Of a stretch of DNA of 64,000 nucleotides, positions 32,136 to 42,700 are shown piece by piece. The stretch lies in assembly GCA_030248295.1 (NCBI GenBank), contig JASANH010001508.1:310001-374000 (forward strand), in the 5' to 3' direction. The stretch comes from Mesodorylaimus sp. YZB2_4 (Eukaryota > Nematoda > Enoplea > Dorylaimida > Dorylaimidae). Made by a program: the position numbers and the translations under genes. Below the pieces are notes generated by a model, which ran no database searches, had not been told where the DNA came from, and saw only the letters and a program-made list of their open reading frames with translations. Within the stretch, counting starts at the first letter, position 1. Every line of letters begins with the position of its first letter.

Positions 32136-33041
32136 CTAGATCTCGCTGCAGCTGCTCTTTGTAACCCCCCGCCTGGTAGGCCATGGCGAGTGGGAGAGAG
32201 TAATCGATACTCTCCCCTGGCTGGGAGACGTCAACCCCTCGGGTTGATGTTTCAGCCGTAGGTATAGTCGCAAGACTATCCTGCTCCAGTCGGAGTTTTT
32301 GTCCCGCCGACTTCGGTTGGCCGCCTCCCTCCTACGCCTGCCAGGCCTGGTTACATCTTCCCGCCCCACTTGAGGCTCGTTGGCGTGGCGCACTTTGTCC
32401 CGGATGGCCTTCCGCCAGTACGTGTCCCTCGACTCGGGATCCAAGTCGCGCCACCTAAACACAAGGGCTGTCCAGTCCAATATCCAATGTCCCACAAGCA
32501 CAAGCTTACATTCGGGCGATCTCCTTGTCTCGTTCGCGTGCCGTCGACTCCGGCCTTTCGCCGCAAAGTTTCGCTCGCATTTCGCGTTTGAACACGACGT
32601 AGGGCGTCCTGCAATGGAGAAATGACGATGATAGGACGAGGGACATCGAGCCAAACTCGAAGGCTCTTACGCCGGCCTGCAGGGCATTCCCGTGTTCATC
32701 CGCCTGGGGATTTTCGAAGGTATCGGTCGGCCTCCGTGCTGCCGAACCCATTTGATCTTGGCCTGCTCGTATCGAGCCCGATCCGTCTCTTCACTCTGAA
32801 CAGATACAAGTCTGAGGTAGAGGCTGGGGATGAAAGCACTTCATGTACTTACCTCGGAGTACGGCTGCCGCTCCTCGGGGGTCAGCTTCCTCCACTTCTC
32901 GGCCAAATTCCTGATGACGGACTCCGGTCGTCCTGTTGACAGCGGCATGGCGACGCCGTGGTAGTTTGTACGGACGAAGTGGGCGTAGGCAGTTCGGACA
33001 CCTCGAGGCGGCAGGTTTCGCACGCTGCAATCATCGCCCAT
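32136..33041 (-). CDS. Two-HMG-box DNA-binding protein (HMGB-like), four exons
   Basis: A probable chromatin-bending architectural protein. Minus-strand exons 33041-32853, 32795-32671, 32608-32510 and 32454-32136 join in phase (introns 57, 62 and 55 nt), giving up to 243 residues. Box 1: PPRGVRTAYAHFVRTNYHG, then NLAEKWRKLTPEERQPYSE, then EETDRARYEQAKIKWV. Box 2: ATPYVVFKREMRAKL, then DKEIARMWRDLDPESRDTYW, then RKAIRDKVRHAN. Order and spacing resemble HMGB/Dsp1 proteins, but both boxes are divergent and there is no acidic tail. The last exon reads on into a family-B repeat, so the C-terminus after about HANEPQVGRED may be repeat-derived. A donor at 32354 could instead end coding exon 4 earlier. 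The gene sits among SINEs, so it could also be a mobile or decaying copy. Confidence 0.7.
32168..32335 (-). repeat. Interspersed repeat, family B, reverse orientation
   Basis: The reverse complement matches the family-B order (AAAACTCCGACTGGAG, CGACTATACCT, AAACATCAACC, GACGTCTCCCAGCCAGG). It overlaps the 3' part of HMG exon 4. Confidence 0.75.
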
Positions 33042-33239
33042 TGTGGCCACCAATCTGCGACGTCGATCCAACCAAACACGCACGACCAACCGCGATCGCC
33101 ACAACAGCACAAATGAGGTTGGCTGCCAGGGGTCAGAGAGTTTTCTGGCTCTACACTGCTTTCTGCTCCTTTTGTGCATATTGTGCAGTAGGTACCTTAT
33201 GCTGTCGGCAGTTCTATGTGATCCGGTTTTATTGCCTGT

Positions 33240-33613
33240 AGCCGGCCTGCAGTCATGTTATGATAAGCGAGGTCGAGAGGTGGCCAGCTGTCATGGAAGT
33301 CCGTCTGTGCGAGTCCACTAGGAGCACCTCCGCATGAGGACATCCTGGACGAGATACCGACTTCTTCAGAAGATGGGGGCTGTAAACTCTATCGGTGACC
33401 GACGACCTGAGACTGTCTACACAGTCGGCTTCCGTCACTCCACTCGAAGCACCCCGACGGTACTGGGTGAGTCACGCAAGGCCTGGCATTCAAGGTCAGC
33501 GACCTGAGGGTTTGTGGTTCGAAAACCGACCTCCGTCACCGGGAAGTGAACACGGGATATCAAGCAAGACGGGTAGACAAATGCCAAACCGCTACACCAC
33601 CGCAGCCGCTATA
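33240..33613 (-). repeat. tRNA-derived SINE, family A, with a different tRNA head
   Basis: The body matches the other family-A copies (TGATAAGCGAGGTC, CACTAGGAGCACCTCC). Read on the minus strand, the right end starts GCGGTGGTGTAGCGGTTTGG, a box-A-like head differing from the 31.8-kb and 35.9-kb copies. It carries a box-B-like GGTTTTCGAACCAC. Confidence 0.75.
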
Positions 33614-34239
33614 TCACCACATCTGCTGATGCGCGAAACAGACAAGAATATAGAGTAACTCATCGTCAGACGACAGCAATGTGTGAAGTGGGCATGTCGC
33701 GCATGCGCAGAATCCTGCATGCGCACTTGCAGAATGCCCCTGCATGAATCAGCAGAGTCTATCATACTGCATGTAATATCTCGTGTCCCAGCCCCTGTCG
33801 CTTGCTAACGTTCCTCGAATGGGCTAACTATTTGCGTTTTGGCGAAAATGTGCAGTACAGAATCGTAATGGATCTTTATGGCCAGAGATTTCGCGAATGA
33901 TAAGTTTTGTATGAGCTTGCTGCGTTTTAGTTGAACCATTTGAAAAGCCCTTGTTTATTTTTCAAGCTTTCGAATTGCACTGTTCCTGGGGAGAATATGA
34001 TTTTTCAGCATGGTTGGTATTCTGTTATCAGTTAAAAGTATAGTGAGAGGAGGTCACACTATTCTGTGTGTGGTGTTGAGGACTGGGAGGTGTGTACATA
34101 GTGCGCGAAGGTCATTAGCATTCATCACTAGCAAATGATCCTAACAGGACCTTTTTTAAACTTACGAGTAACTTGAAAATGCTTATAGGCTTTCCTACTT
34201 GAAAATGATGACTTCTAATTAGTCAATTTGGGGTAGCCT
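33614..34239. other. Intergenic, nothing recognised
   Basis: AT-richer sequence between the SINE cluster and a TATA-like box. No coding frame or repeat recognised. Confidence 0.5.
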
Positions 34240-34247
34240 TATAAATA
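34240..34247 (+). promoter_or_regulatory. TATA-box-like TATAAATA
   Basis: Lies 81 bases before an ATG that opens a 45-codon frame. The frame is followed by AATAAA at 34488-34493. The spacing suits a start site near 34270. Confidence 0.4.
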
Positions 34248-34320
34248 TATCGCCGTGAGTGGTCTTTTTTGAGTCACTCGTCAGCCTTACTCACCATCAG
34301 ATTTCAGCTCTTCGTCAGAA

Positions 34321-34458
34321 ATGATGCCTCGTATAAAAGCAATTGCTCAGAAATTGAACGAGGTGAAAATGCGGACGCAGAAAGCTTTCAAATGCCGAAG
34401 TGTCACGGTTTTTTATCATCTTGAAGATAGTGCTAGGCTAGGACGTATAAACGTTTAG
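34321..34458 (+). CDS. Candidate small basic protein (45 aa)
   Basis: The frame starts MMPRIKAIAQKLNEVKMRTQ, continues KAFKCRSVTVFYHL and ends at TAG 34456-34458. It has no recognised domain, signal peptide or splice site. The only support is its position between a TATA-like box and a polyadenylation-like AATAAA 30 bases after the stop. It could equally be chance or an untranslated transcript. Confidence 0.25.
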   Translation: MMPRIKAIAQKLNEVKMRTQKAFKCRSVTVFYHLEDSARLGRINV

Positions 34459-34817
34459 CTGGGGCAAAAGCGTTCTTATGAGCGGCAAATAAATTATTCA
34501 TTTTCACAGTAGTCTGCTGTACGGTAGATTAGGGTGAAAGGACATCGCGAAATAAAAAATTTTACAGTTACAGTTTTTGCAAAATAAAGAACAAGAAACT
34601 TCACTGCAAAAAATAGAAACAGAAGATTTTCTTCTCCAGTGACCTTGTATCCTCGAATTTAAATTTGCAATAAGCAGCATGCTTGATAGACTCGGATGTT
34701 GTGCGCTACATGGCGCGAAAATGTTGAAAACTGAAGTTTAGTAGGCCAGCAGGAAATTTGGATTTCTTCGCTCGCTTCAAATTTCCTCGCGGATAATATT
34801 AACTGCCTGATAAAATA

Positions 34818-37800
34818 ATGTCCGATTGTGAGCCAATGGATCGTAATATCGATTCGGACGATGATCCTCCGATGGAGACTCATGTTCAACCAAGAGTATC
34901 TATAAATAATCGATTTTCACTTTTCTCCGAATTTGAGGTTGAATCTCAAAATGAATCTGAAGAATTTACCGCGCCGTCCAGAATCGTTAAACTTCGGACT
35001 TCGAGCGACTCGAACGACCACGCAGGTTTTAATTTCTGGCATCGAGAATGTCCGAAATGCGCATCGCGAAACTTTGGACCACATTCGTCTCACTCCACGT
35101 CGTCACATCGTCGAATCGTGGTGAGTTCAGAGGAATCGAACAGTTCTGATCGACGAATTGTTGTGAATGAATCAGATGAAAACCAATGCTGGCGAACATC
35201 GTCGATAAGTAGACTTTTTCAAAACGATTTAAATTTTCTCGATCGACAAGACGCGATTAATAAGCAACTGCCGATTTTTGCATCTTTAGCTCAATGTTTT
35301 GAAAAACATGGCATTTCCTATATCGATACCCATTGCCATTTGGATTTGTTATTTCAAAAAGAACGGCACGATGGAACTGTGGAAAAATATCGTAAAATAA
35401 GAGCTCAGACGTGGGCCAAGTGTTACGAAGGTAAAAGTTTTTAGCGGTTCTGTAATTTTGTACTTTTGAGGCTGTTTTCAGGATGTGTAACTAACTTTTG
35501 TTTTCCTGCCACATTTGTGAATGATAATCGATGGGAGGAAATTTTGAAGGTTTGTTTGTTTTTTTTTAATTTTGTGGGTTGGGCACCGTGCCGCCCCAGT
35601 TTCCCCACGGGGCTTCCAACCCATTTTGCGTATAGCCGGCGCAGTCATATTATGATAAACGGGTCTGTGAGGTGACCAGCTCTCACGGCAGCTTCCCTGC
35701 GTGTGTCTTCACTAGGAGCACCTCCACACGAGAGCATCCTGTGCCAGCACCAGCACAAATGATCCTGCAAGACGACTGTTGTTCGGGATCCCTGATTCTC
35801 TACTCGTTCGGCGTCCGCCACATGACGGTACCGGGTGAGTCGCCCAGAGCCGGGTGTACAAGGCCAGCGACGGGCTTACTAAACTGCCGTCCCCAGTCGG
35901 GACAGAACTGCGGCCTTCCAGTCAGGGTTGCTGGCCCAAGCAATGCGGGACCAACGCCTTAACCAACTGAGCCACCGCGGCTCCCATTTTGAAGGTTTGT
36001 ATCTTCTTGTTTGGTTTGAAGGTTGAAGGGGTTATATGGAGGTCATGATTTGACCTACAGTCGCCTCAGAATTCGAGAAAATATTAATTTCAGCGTGGCA
36101 TCGCAATCACTGATTTCCGAAAAAATTTCTCTGGAAGATCAAAATAGAAATATTTTTCCGAATTCCTTTTTTTCTAGGAGCCGAATGTTTATGGTGCCTT
36201 TGGATGTCATCCACATTTTTCGCATATGTACGAAGATGAACTCGAGTCGATAATTGGCGATCGATTATTGCACGAGAAAGCGATCGCAGTTGGGGAAATG
36301 GGACTGGATTATTCGTGGAAGTAAGAAAGGGGGTGTTATTTTATCGTTGTGGCTTTGAAGTCCTTGGCTCGCCCTAGGATAGAACTAGGGCTGACCAGAG
36401 GATGGCTCAAGCCAGGAACCAACCCACGCAGTCCACGGACACTTATTGATACGTTTTACTATCCCACACCAAGAAGGCCGTGTAGACTCACAATTCGGGG
36501 AGCAGCCGCACGTGTCGGCCGTCAAAGGGGTTCTGACAGACCTGAGCCCGAAGTGCTCACAGAGCAAGTTCAGACCAGGAACTCAAGACTAGTTCCCCAC
36601 CGATGCCTGCAATCAGACCAGTCACTCGACCTCGACCTCGCTCTCGGTCTCGTGCTGGCCCTGACTTAGGAGAGGCGGCCCAGTTCCCTGAACCAGTGCA
36701 CTCACAGGCCAGAGGGCATAACACATGCCTAGTCCATGCCTATCACAGCTTATTCTCTGTTGCTTACATCTTCGAGACGGATGCTCGTGTGCATGCAGTT
36801 GACGGTACGATATTAGTGTGTCATAGGATTGACAGCGAGCGAATGGTCAGATGTCAGAGGCGCCTCGGCCAATACCAAGCGGGGTGGGAGAGTAGGGTAT
36901 GTAACCAGCGCACCCAAGCGGCGGGTGGTAGTCGAGACCGAAGTCTCTAGGCAAAAACTCCGACTGGAGAAAGGCAAGTCTCGCGACTATACCTGCCCTA
37001 GAAACATTAACCGAAGAGGTTGAGGCCCAGCCAGGGGAGCGTATCGATTACTTTTCGGTCAGTGATGTGCAAAGGGTCCTGTATTGTCTGACGATGTGAA
37101 GTATATTTGCAGTGACTACAGCTGTCTGATCACCCTGCTCTTTTAGGGCGTCGGAAGCTTCTTGTGACCTTGCCCCATGCATGCAGTGTGAATTGCGACC
37201 AGGAATTGCTTTCGCTTCGACCCGTAGCCAATTGGCTGCTCTTTTTAATGCTGTGTTTAATTCTATTTTGTTCTCAGGAATAGCGTAAATCGCGATGTTC
37301 AAAAAGCAGCTTTTCGTCGACAGTTATCATTGGCCATTGACAGAGATAAGCCGATTGTAATTCACTGCCGAGATGCCGAACAAGATTGTTTCGAGATAAT
37401 GCAAGAGGTGAGCAGGGAGTGGGAGGCGGCGCTTGGGAATCGAATGCAGGGTGTGGTGGTAAGTTTTGTCCCAGTAAGGTTTAGCATGTAAAGCGGCAAT
37501 GGAAGGTAGGGAAGCTGTAAGCTATGTAAAGTTTTATGGGTTGCTGCGAACTGACTTACGGTATAGATGGGGCTAGCTTTCACTCTAAACATTTTGAATA
37601 TCCGCAGCCCGCACTTGGTAGATGAGGCTAGTTTTCTCTGCATCTATGTAGATTATCAACTAGGGTTCAGGGTATACATAATTCGCACGCAGGGTTAGAG
37701 AAGCCGTTTGGGACCACGACAATGCCCTCACCTTGTACTGTACACACTCACCCGTGTGCAAACCTGTGTGCTGCTTTCACTGTTTCACATCAGTTTAGGG

Positions 37801-39159
37801 TTTAGTTCCCAAGATCAGTTTGTTGTAACTTTGGAACTGTCCTCATTCATTTTCAAGATCATTTTGAGGTCTAATGTAAGCCGACCTTGGGCCTGTACTG
37901 GGGCACTTGTTGGCGTCACAATTCTGAATATGCTGTTTTTTCTGATTTGAAACCAGATGGGACGGGGTTTTTGGGGGGGGGGGGTCCAAGTCTTCATATA
38001 AAGTACCCCGAGGGATCGCATTTTGGTTTCCCAACTCCTGTTGGCATTGTGAGACTGGTCCCTAATGCGCACAATGCTCGTTTTAAATGTTCAGACCAAA
38101 AATGTCACATTCTTACATTAGTTGTGTCAAATATAGTTCCTGGTTCGGATCCCTTTGTTCCTCATGGATTCTAATATTCTGGGATTCTGGGATTTTACAG
38201 CTGCTCCTGTCCTGCGTAGTCGTCGAGAAATATCTAGCACAATGTGGGAATATCGATTATCAGAAAGGAAAGACTGGAAATACGAGTACGATTTCCATTT
38301 ATAGCTTGTACCTCGCCATCATCCAATTCATCGACATTGTTTCTTGGGCAATATCGAGACTGCTCAACGATTGACGAGTCATTTTACGAATTTGAAGATC
38401 GGGTTGACGACATTCGTGGCAAGCCAGAATGAGGGCCCCGTAATGGACATTTTGCAGAGATTTCCACTCGATAAAATATTGATCGAAACGGATGCACCGT
38501 ATTTCTTGCCTGATTATGTGAGTCCACATGTGGCATTATGATTTGACTGGGTAGAAGGTCAAGATAGGGCCCACAGACCTTAGGACAGGCCATCACTACC
38601 CCTGAAAGGACCCCTGAAGGTCAAGATGGGTGTGCCTGTGTGCTGTTAATAGGACAGACATTCAACAGCGAATGACGTGACCATGTCATGGCGGTTGTGA
38701 GGATAGAATCCCCAAGACTGGAACTCCGTCCAGTGATGAGACACAAGGGAAAGCAAAAACTTTAACCATGGGCGGGAATAGAACCCTCGCCTTTAGAGTT
38801 ACAATTCCTTGTACTAGTAGCCACTTCACCGATGGAATGGACCAAGTTTGGAAAGTGGCTTAGGATATGGTCTGGTCTCAGTGTAGCAGCATGATCACTG
38901 TAACATGGGCAGGCTCGAAGAGTTCGATGCTCACTCCGGCCTAAAGTTTTTTGTGCCTTGATTCGCCCTTCTTAGTTTTTCCTGTTTAATAGCCGTTTCT
39001 GATTTCTAGTACAAAACTCCCAATTGTGGCAGCTTGCAATGGAATCATCCTGGAATCGGGTTTTTAGTGGCTGCAAAAATCGCTGACGAAAGGAAAATGG
39101 AACTTCCTGAAGTTTTGAAAGTTATTCGAGAAAATACGCGAGCTGTTTACAGAATTTGA
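34818..39159 (+). CDS. TatD-type metal-dependent nuclease, TATDN2-like (438 aa, six exons)
   Basis: A DNase/3'-exonuclease of the TIM-barrel amidohydrolase fold. Exons 34818-35430, 35482-35549, 36178-36320, 37278-37407, 38305-38517 and 39010-39159 join in phase to 1317 nt. A ~165-residue Ser/Asp/Arg-rich, probably disordered N-terminus precedes the catalytic domain. Metal-ligand motifs are all present: YIDTHCHLD (residues 168-176), FGCHPH, AVGEMGLDYSW (Glu), VIHCRDA (His), HRHCFLGN (His) and LIETDAPYF (Asp). The C-terminus has NHPGIGF and IRENTRAVY. The long N-terminal extension resembles TATDN2 rather than the short TATDN1/3. The intron after exon 2 holds a SINE whose target duplication copies the splice donor, and the next intron carries a family-B repeat. 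All key residues are kept, so the gene should be functional. Confidence 0.92.
35556..35985 (-). repeat. tRNA-derived SINE, family A, best-preserved copy
   Basis: Bounded by exact 15-bp direct repeats 35541-35555 and 35986-36000 (ATTTTGAAGGTTTGT). Read on the minus strand it starts with a tRNA-like head (GGTGGCTCAGTTGGTTAAGG, a good box A) and ends in an A-rich tail (T-run near 35557-35570 on the + strand). This fixes the orientation and length (430 bp) of the family. Confidence 0.9.
36896..37051 (+). repeat. Interspersed repeat, family B (inside TatD intron 3)
   Basis: Matches 58108-58270 block by block (CAGCGCACCCAAGCGGCGGG, GAGACCGAAGTCTCTAGG, CAAGTCTCGCGACTATACCT, CCCAGCCAGG). Upstream sequence from about 36350 may belong to a longer composite repeat. 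Confidence 0.8.
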
Positions 39160-39788
39160 TCTCAAAAGAGATGGTATAAAAAAGAGATGGTTTTTATGTC
39201 TATTTCGAAAAATTTTTGGGTGAACGCATTCAGTCCGATTTCTGGGTCTTTGTCAGTATTGATTCTGCTTTAAATTCTCAGCCATAAAATAATTACGATT
39301 AGAAACCTTTCGAAATTTTACTTTTTATTCGAAGCACTTAAAATGTGACTGTGCCTGCTTACAGCGAAAATTCAAATTTTTTTTTGTGTGAAGTGCCTGG
39401 TTTGGTGAAAAGTTTTTTCGATGTATGTATACAGTGCACTTGGTGTTTAAAGAAGAATGCCTTTTTTGCGCTGCTCTGGCCAGATTTACAGGGAGACTAA
39501 TTGTATGGACTTTTCCTGGTCCTATCTCACATGGATACTACAGTAGTTCCTAATTTTTAAAATATAAATTGTTTACTATACTCAGCAAATCTAGTCTCGT
39601 CCCTGTTTGTCGCAGACCACTAAAAATGAAGACAGCATAGGAAACTAAAGACCTACAGATCAAAGCACGCCGAACACTATCATCTGCGATCAGAAAATGT
39701 CATAAAGTTATCGGATAGTGGACTAACTCTACTCAAAAAATAAGACGTCTTCCGTTCTCTTTTTTTAAATTCGTTATTCCTTCGCTTA
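39160..39788. other. Convergent 3' ends of TatD and myosin genes
   Basis: No coding sequence recognised. It should contain the 3' UTRs of both genes. Confidence 0.6.
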
Positions 39789-42700
39789 TTAGTCGTAATT
39801 CAAGGCACTGCCGCTGGCGCGAGCACGACTCGGGCTTCGTAGGATGCTTGAAGACGGCTGAAAAGAAACGGTCTCGCAGAGATAAGAGCTGGTATGACAT
39901 TTTTTGGGCAAGGCTGCTGGGAATTTGGCCAGATTATAGAAGACACCTGTTAGCAGATGCTGCTCGATGTGACTCATGATTCCTCGGGAAGGAGGCCGAA
40001 GCGAGCGGCTGCTCACTGAATTGTGAGTCTACATGGCCTTCTTGGTGCGGGATAGTAAATCTCGTCGAGAAGTGTCCGTTGCCGTCGGGTGGCTTCTGTG
40101 GCGAGCCGTCCTCTGGTCAGCCCTAGTCTATCCTAGTGCACAAGGATTCACTTCCTTACCGAGGCAGAGAGGCCGCCAGCCGGTCCAATCGAAGCCGAGC
40201 TGCGGTTCTTGGCGCGCAGCTTAGTCAACGAATTCTCAGCCATGTCAGCACGTTCTTCTGCGTCCTCAATTTGTTGTTGCACTTGGCGATATTTGGCCAA
40301 GTTGGTCGCCGCTACTTCTTCCTAAACATCGGATCTCAGATTTGTCCGCATAGAAATATGTATGGACTTACAGCTTCTTCAATCTGGCGCTTGTACGTTT
40401 TCAATTTCTGTTGCAATTTGTCAATCAAGTCATTCTGGCGATCAGACGCTTTCTTGTTTTCTTCAATCTGAATAAGCATTTAAAATTTTCTGCAAAAAAT
40501 CTACCAAGTCATAGAGTCCATACCTGGAACTCCAATTCCTTGATACGTCTGTCCTGTTTTCTAAAGTTCTTGTCCGTGTCTTGATGACGACGTTGCTCTC
40601 CGTCCAGTTCTTGCTCCAGTTCACGTACCTATACTTGCAAGCGTTCTACAGCGGCGCTGTGAGCCAAGCAGGAGGACTTACCTTCTGTTCCAACTTCTGA
40701 ATCAATTTCTTGCCACCTGACAAAGCTTGCTTCTCAGCTTCGTCCAAACGACCTTGCAAGTCCTTTACTTGCTGCTCCAGACCCTTGCGCAGACGTTCAA
40801 CGTGTTGGCTATGTTCCTGTTCTTGTCTCAATTCGTCAGCCAGGCGAGCAGCGTCCAGGACCGCCTTCTTGCTACGTTCATCGGACGCCTTCAGCTCGTT
40901 CAGGCTGTCGTCCAGTTCAGCCTGCGGAATACTCGAGTAGTACATCAAACTATGGCGTTTGCGCAGTAGCATAACTTACATGCAAGGCTTGCAACTCGCT
41001 CTCCAATTTCCTCTTGATCGAACCTAAGGTACCAGACTGGGAAGACAAGTCGTTAACCTGTTCGCGCAGTTCGATCTTCTCAGCCTCGGCTTGACGACGA
41101 GCTCGTTCAGCCTGTAAATTTGATTCGATCAAAAACTGCTTAAAAGCGCGCTTATTTCACCAAGCAGGCTTCTTACCGATTCTGAGGACACGGACAGTTC
41201 CTCCTTCTCGCTTTGCAGAATGGCACACCGTTTCTCCGAGTTATTGTACTGTTCACGCAGGTCGTCTCGTTGTCGTTGCTCATCTTCCAATTGCAATTGC
41301 AATTCCCTGATTTGCTCTTGATACTTTTTCAAGTTTTTCTGAGCATCAGCGTTGGCCTTATTGGCGTGATCCAATGCGATTTCCAACTCGTTGATATCCG
41401 ATTCAAGCTTCTTCTTCAGACGCATAGCCTCGTTTCTCCCCTTGGCTTCCGATTCCAAAGTAGCTTGCATAGAATCCAACGCGCGTTGATGGTTCTTCCT
41501 AAAATGGGTAAATACAACTCTTAAAGCGGGGGCAGTAGCTCAAAGGCGAACCTGGTGTTTTCGAACTCCTCTTCCTTTTCGTGGATTCTCTTCTCAATAT
41601 CTTGACGAATCTGGGACACCTCGACCTGCGCACGGAGCACCTTGGTCTCCTCAGCCTCCAAGGCGGCTTCAGCTTCGTCCAAGGCTTGCTAAAAAGGAAA
41701 AGCAGTCATGAGAAAGTATGCTATTCATTGATCAACAAGCTTAGTCCCGTTTAAATCAACTCCCGTTATGATCCAAAACAGCTAACCTGGAGTTCTTCTT
41801 TCTCCAATTCTAAACGGCGCACCATCTTTTGCATCTCATGCACGGAACGGCCGCCCTCGCCCAACTGATCGGTCAAGTCCTTGATTTCCAAGGCCAGTGA
41901 TTTGTTTTCCCGACGCAGTGCTTCCAATTGCTCGTGCACTTCGTCCTGGGCGTTCTTTAACTTGTAGACTTCCGTGCCCAAGTTACGATTCTCGCGCTGG
42001 CTAGCGTCCAGCTCAGCCGCCAGGTCATCGGTTTTCTTTTTCCATTCGTCAACTATCTTATCAAAGCCTTTCTGCTTCTTTTCCAGCGCTTGGGCGATGC
42101 CGTTAGCCTGAAACTACGGGCTTTAGACAGCTAAGAAAGATGGATAAATCTCGTATACTGACTCGTTCGACATCCACTTGGGCATCGTCCAATTCTCCCA
42201 ACAGCTTATGACGAGCCTTCTCCAAACTTGCGATTTTAACATTGGCCTGTTCCAACTGTTCCTGGTATTCTTGCGCTTTGTGACCGAGCTTGCGCCTGTG
42301 GAAGACTAGTGGTCGCAGCCACACAGATACTCCGTCCTATTTGACACTTACTTGGCATCCTCGATTTCGTCCAACTTTGACAGCCCCTCGCTTTCGAAAC
42401 GTGCTCGCCATTGTTGGATTTCCCCATTCAGTTTGGAGATATGGCGCTGCAGCTCGGCCTTACCCTCAGCTTCTTCTTCCAACTGTTCGCGAAGATTGTC
42501 GTTTTCATGTTCGTAATTCTTCATTTGGGCGGATATGCTCTGGCGCTCCTGAAGCGTGAAAAATCCCATGTGCATCGGACGAGAGACAGGCGTTAAAAGC
42601 ATGTTTTTGTTCTCTTGGTTTATGTCTTATCACCCTCGAGTGCACGCACATATGTGTTTGGTTGTACATATGTGTGGTATATGTACAGTAAGTGAAACCC

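Noticed and set aside
35960..35985. tRNA gene on the minus strand
   Set aside because: Only the box-A half looks like tRNA. It is the head of a 430-bp SINE with target duplications.
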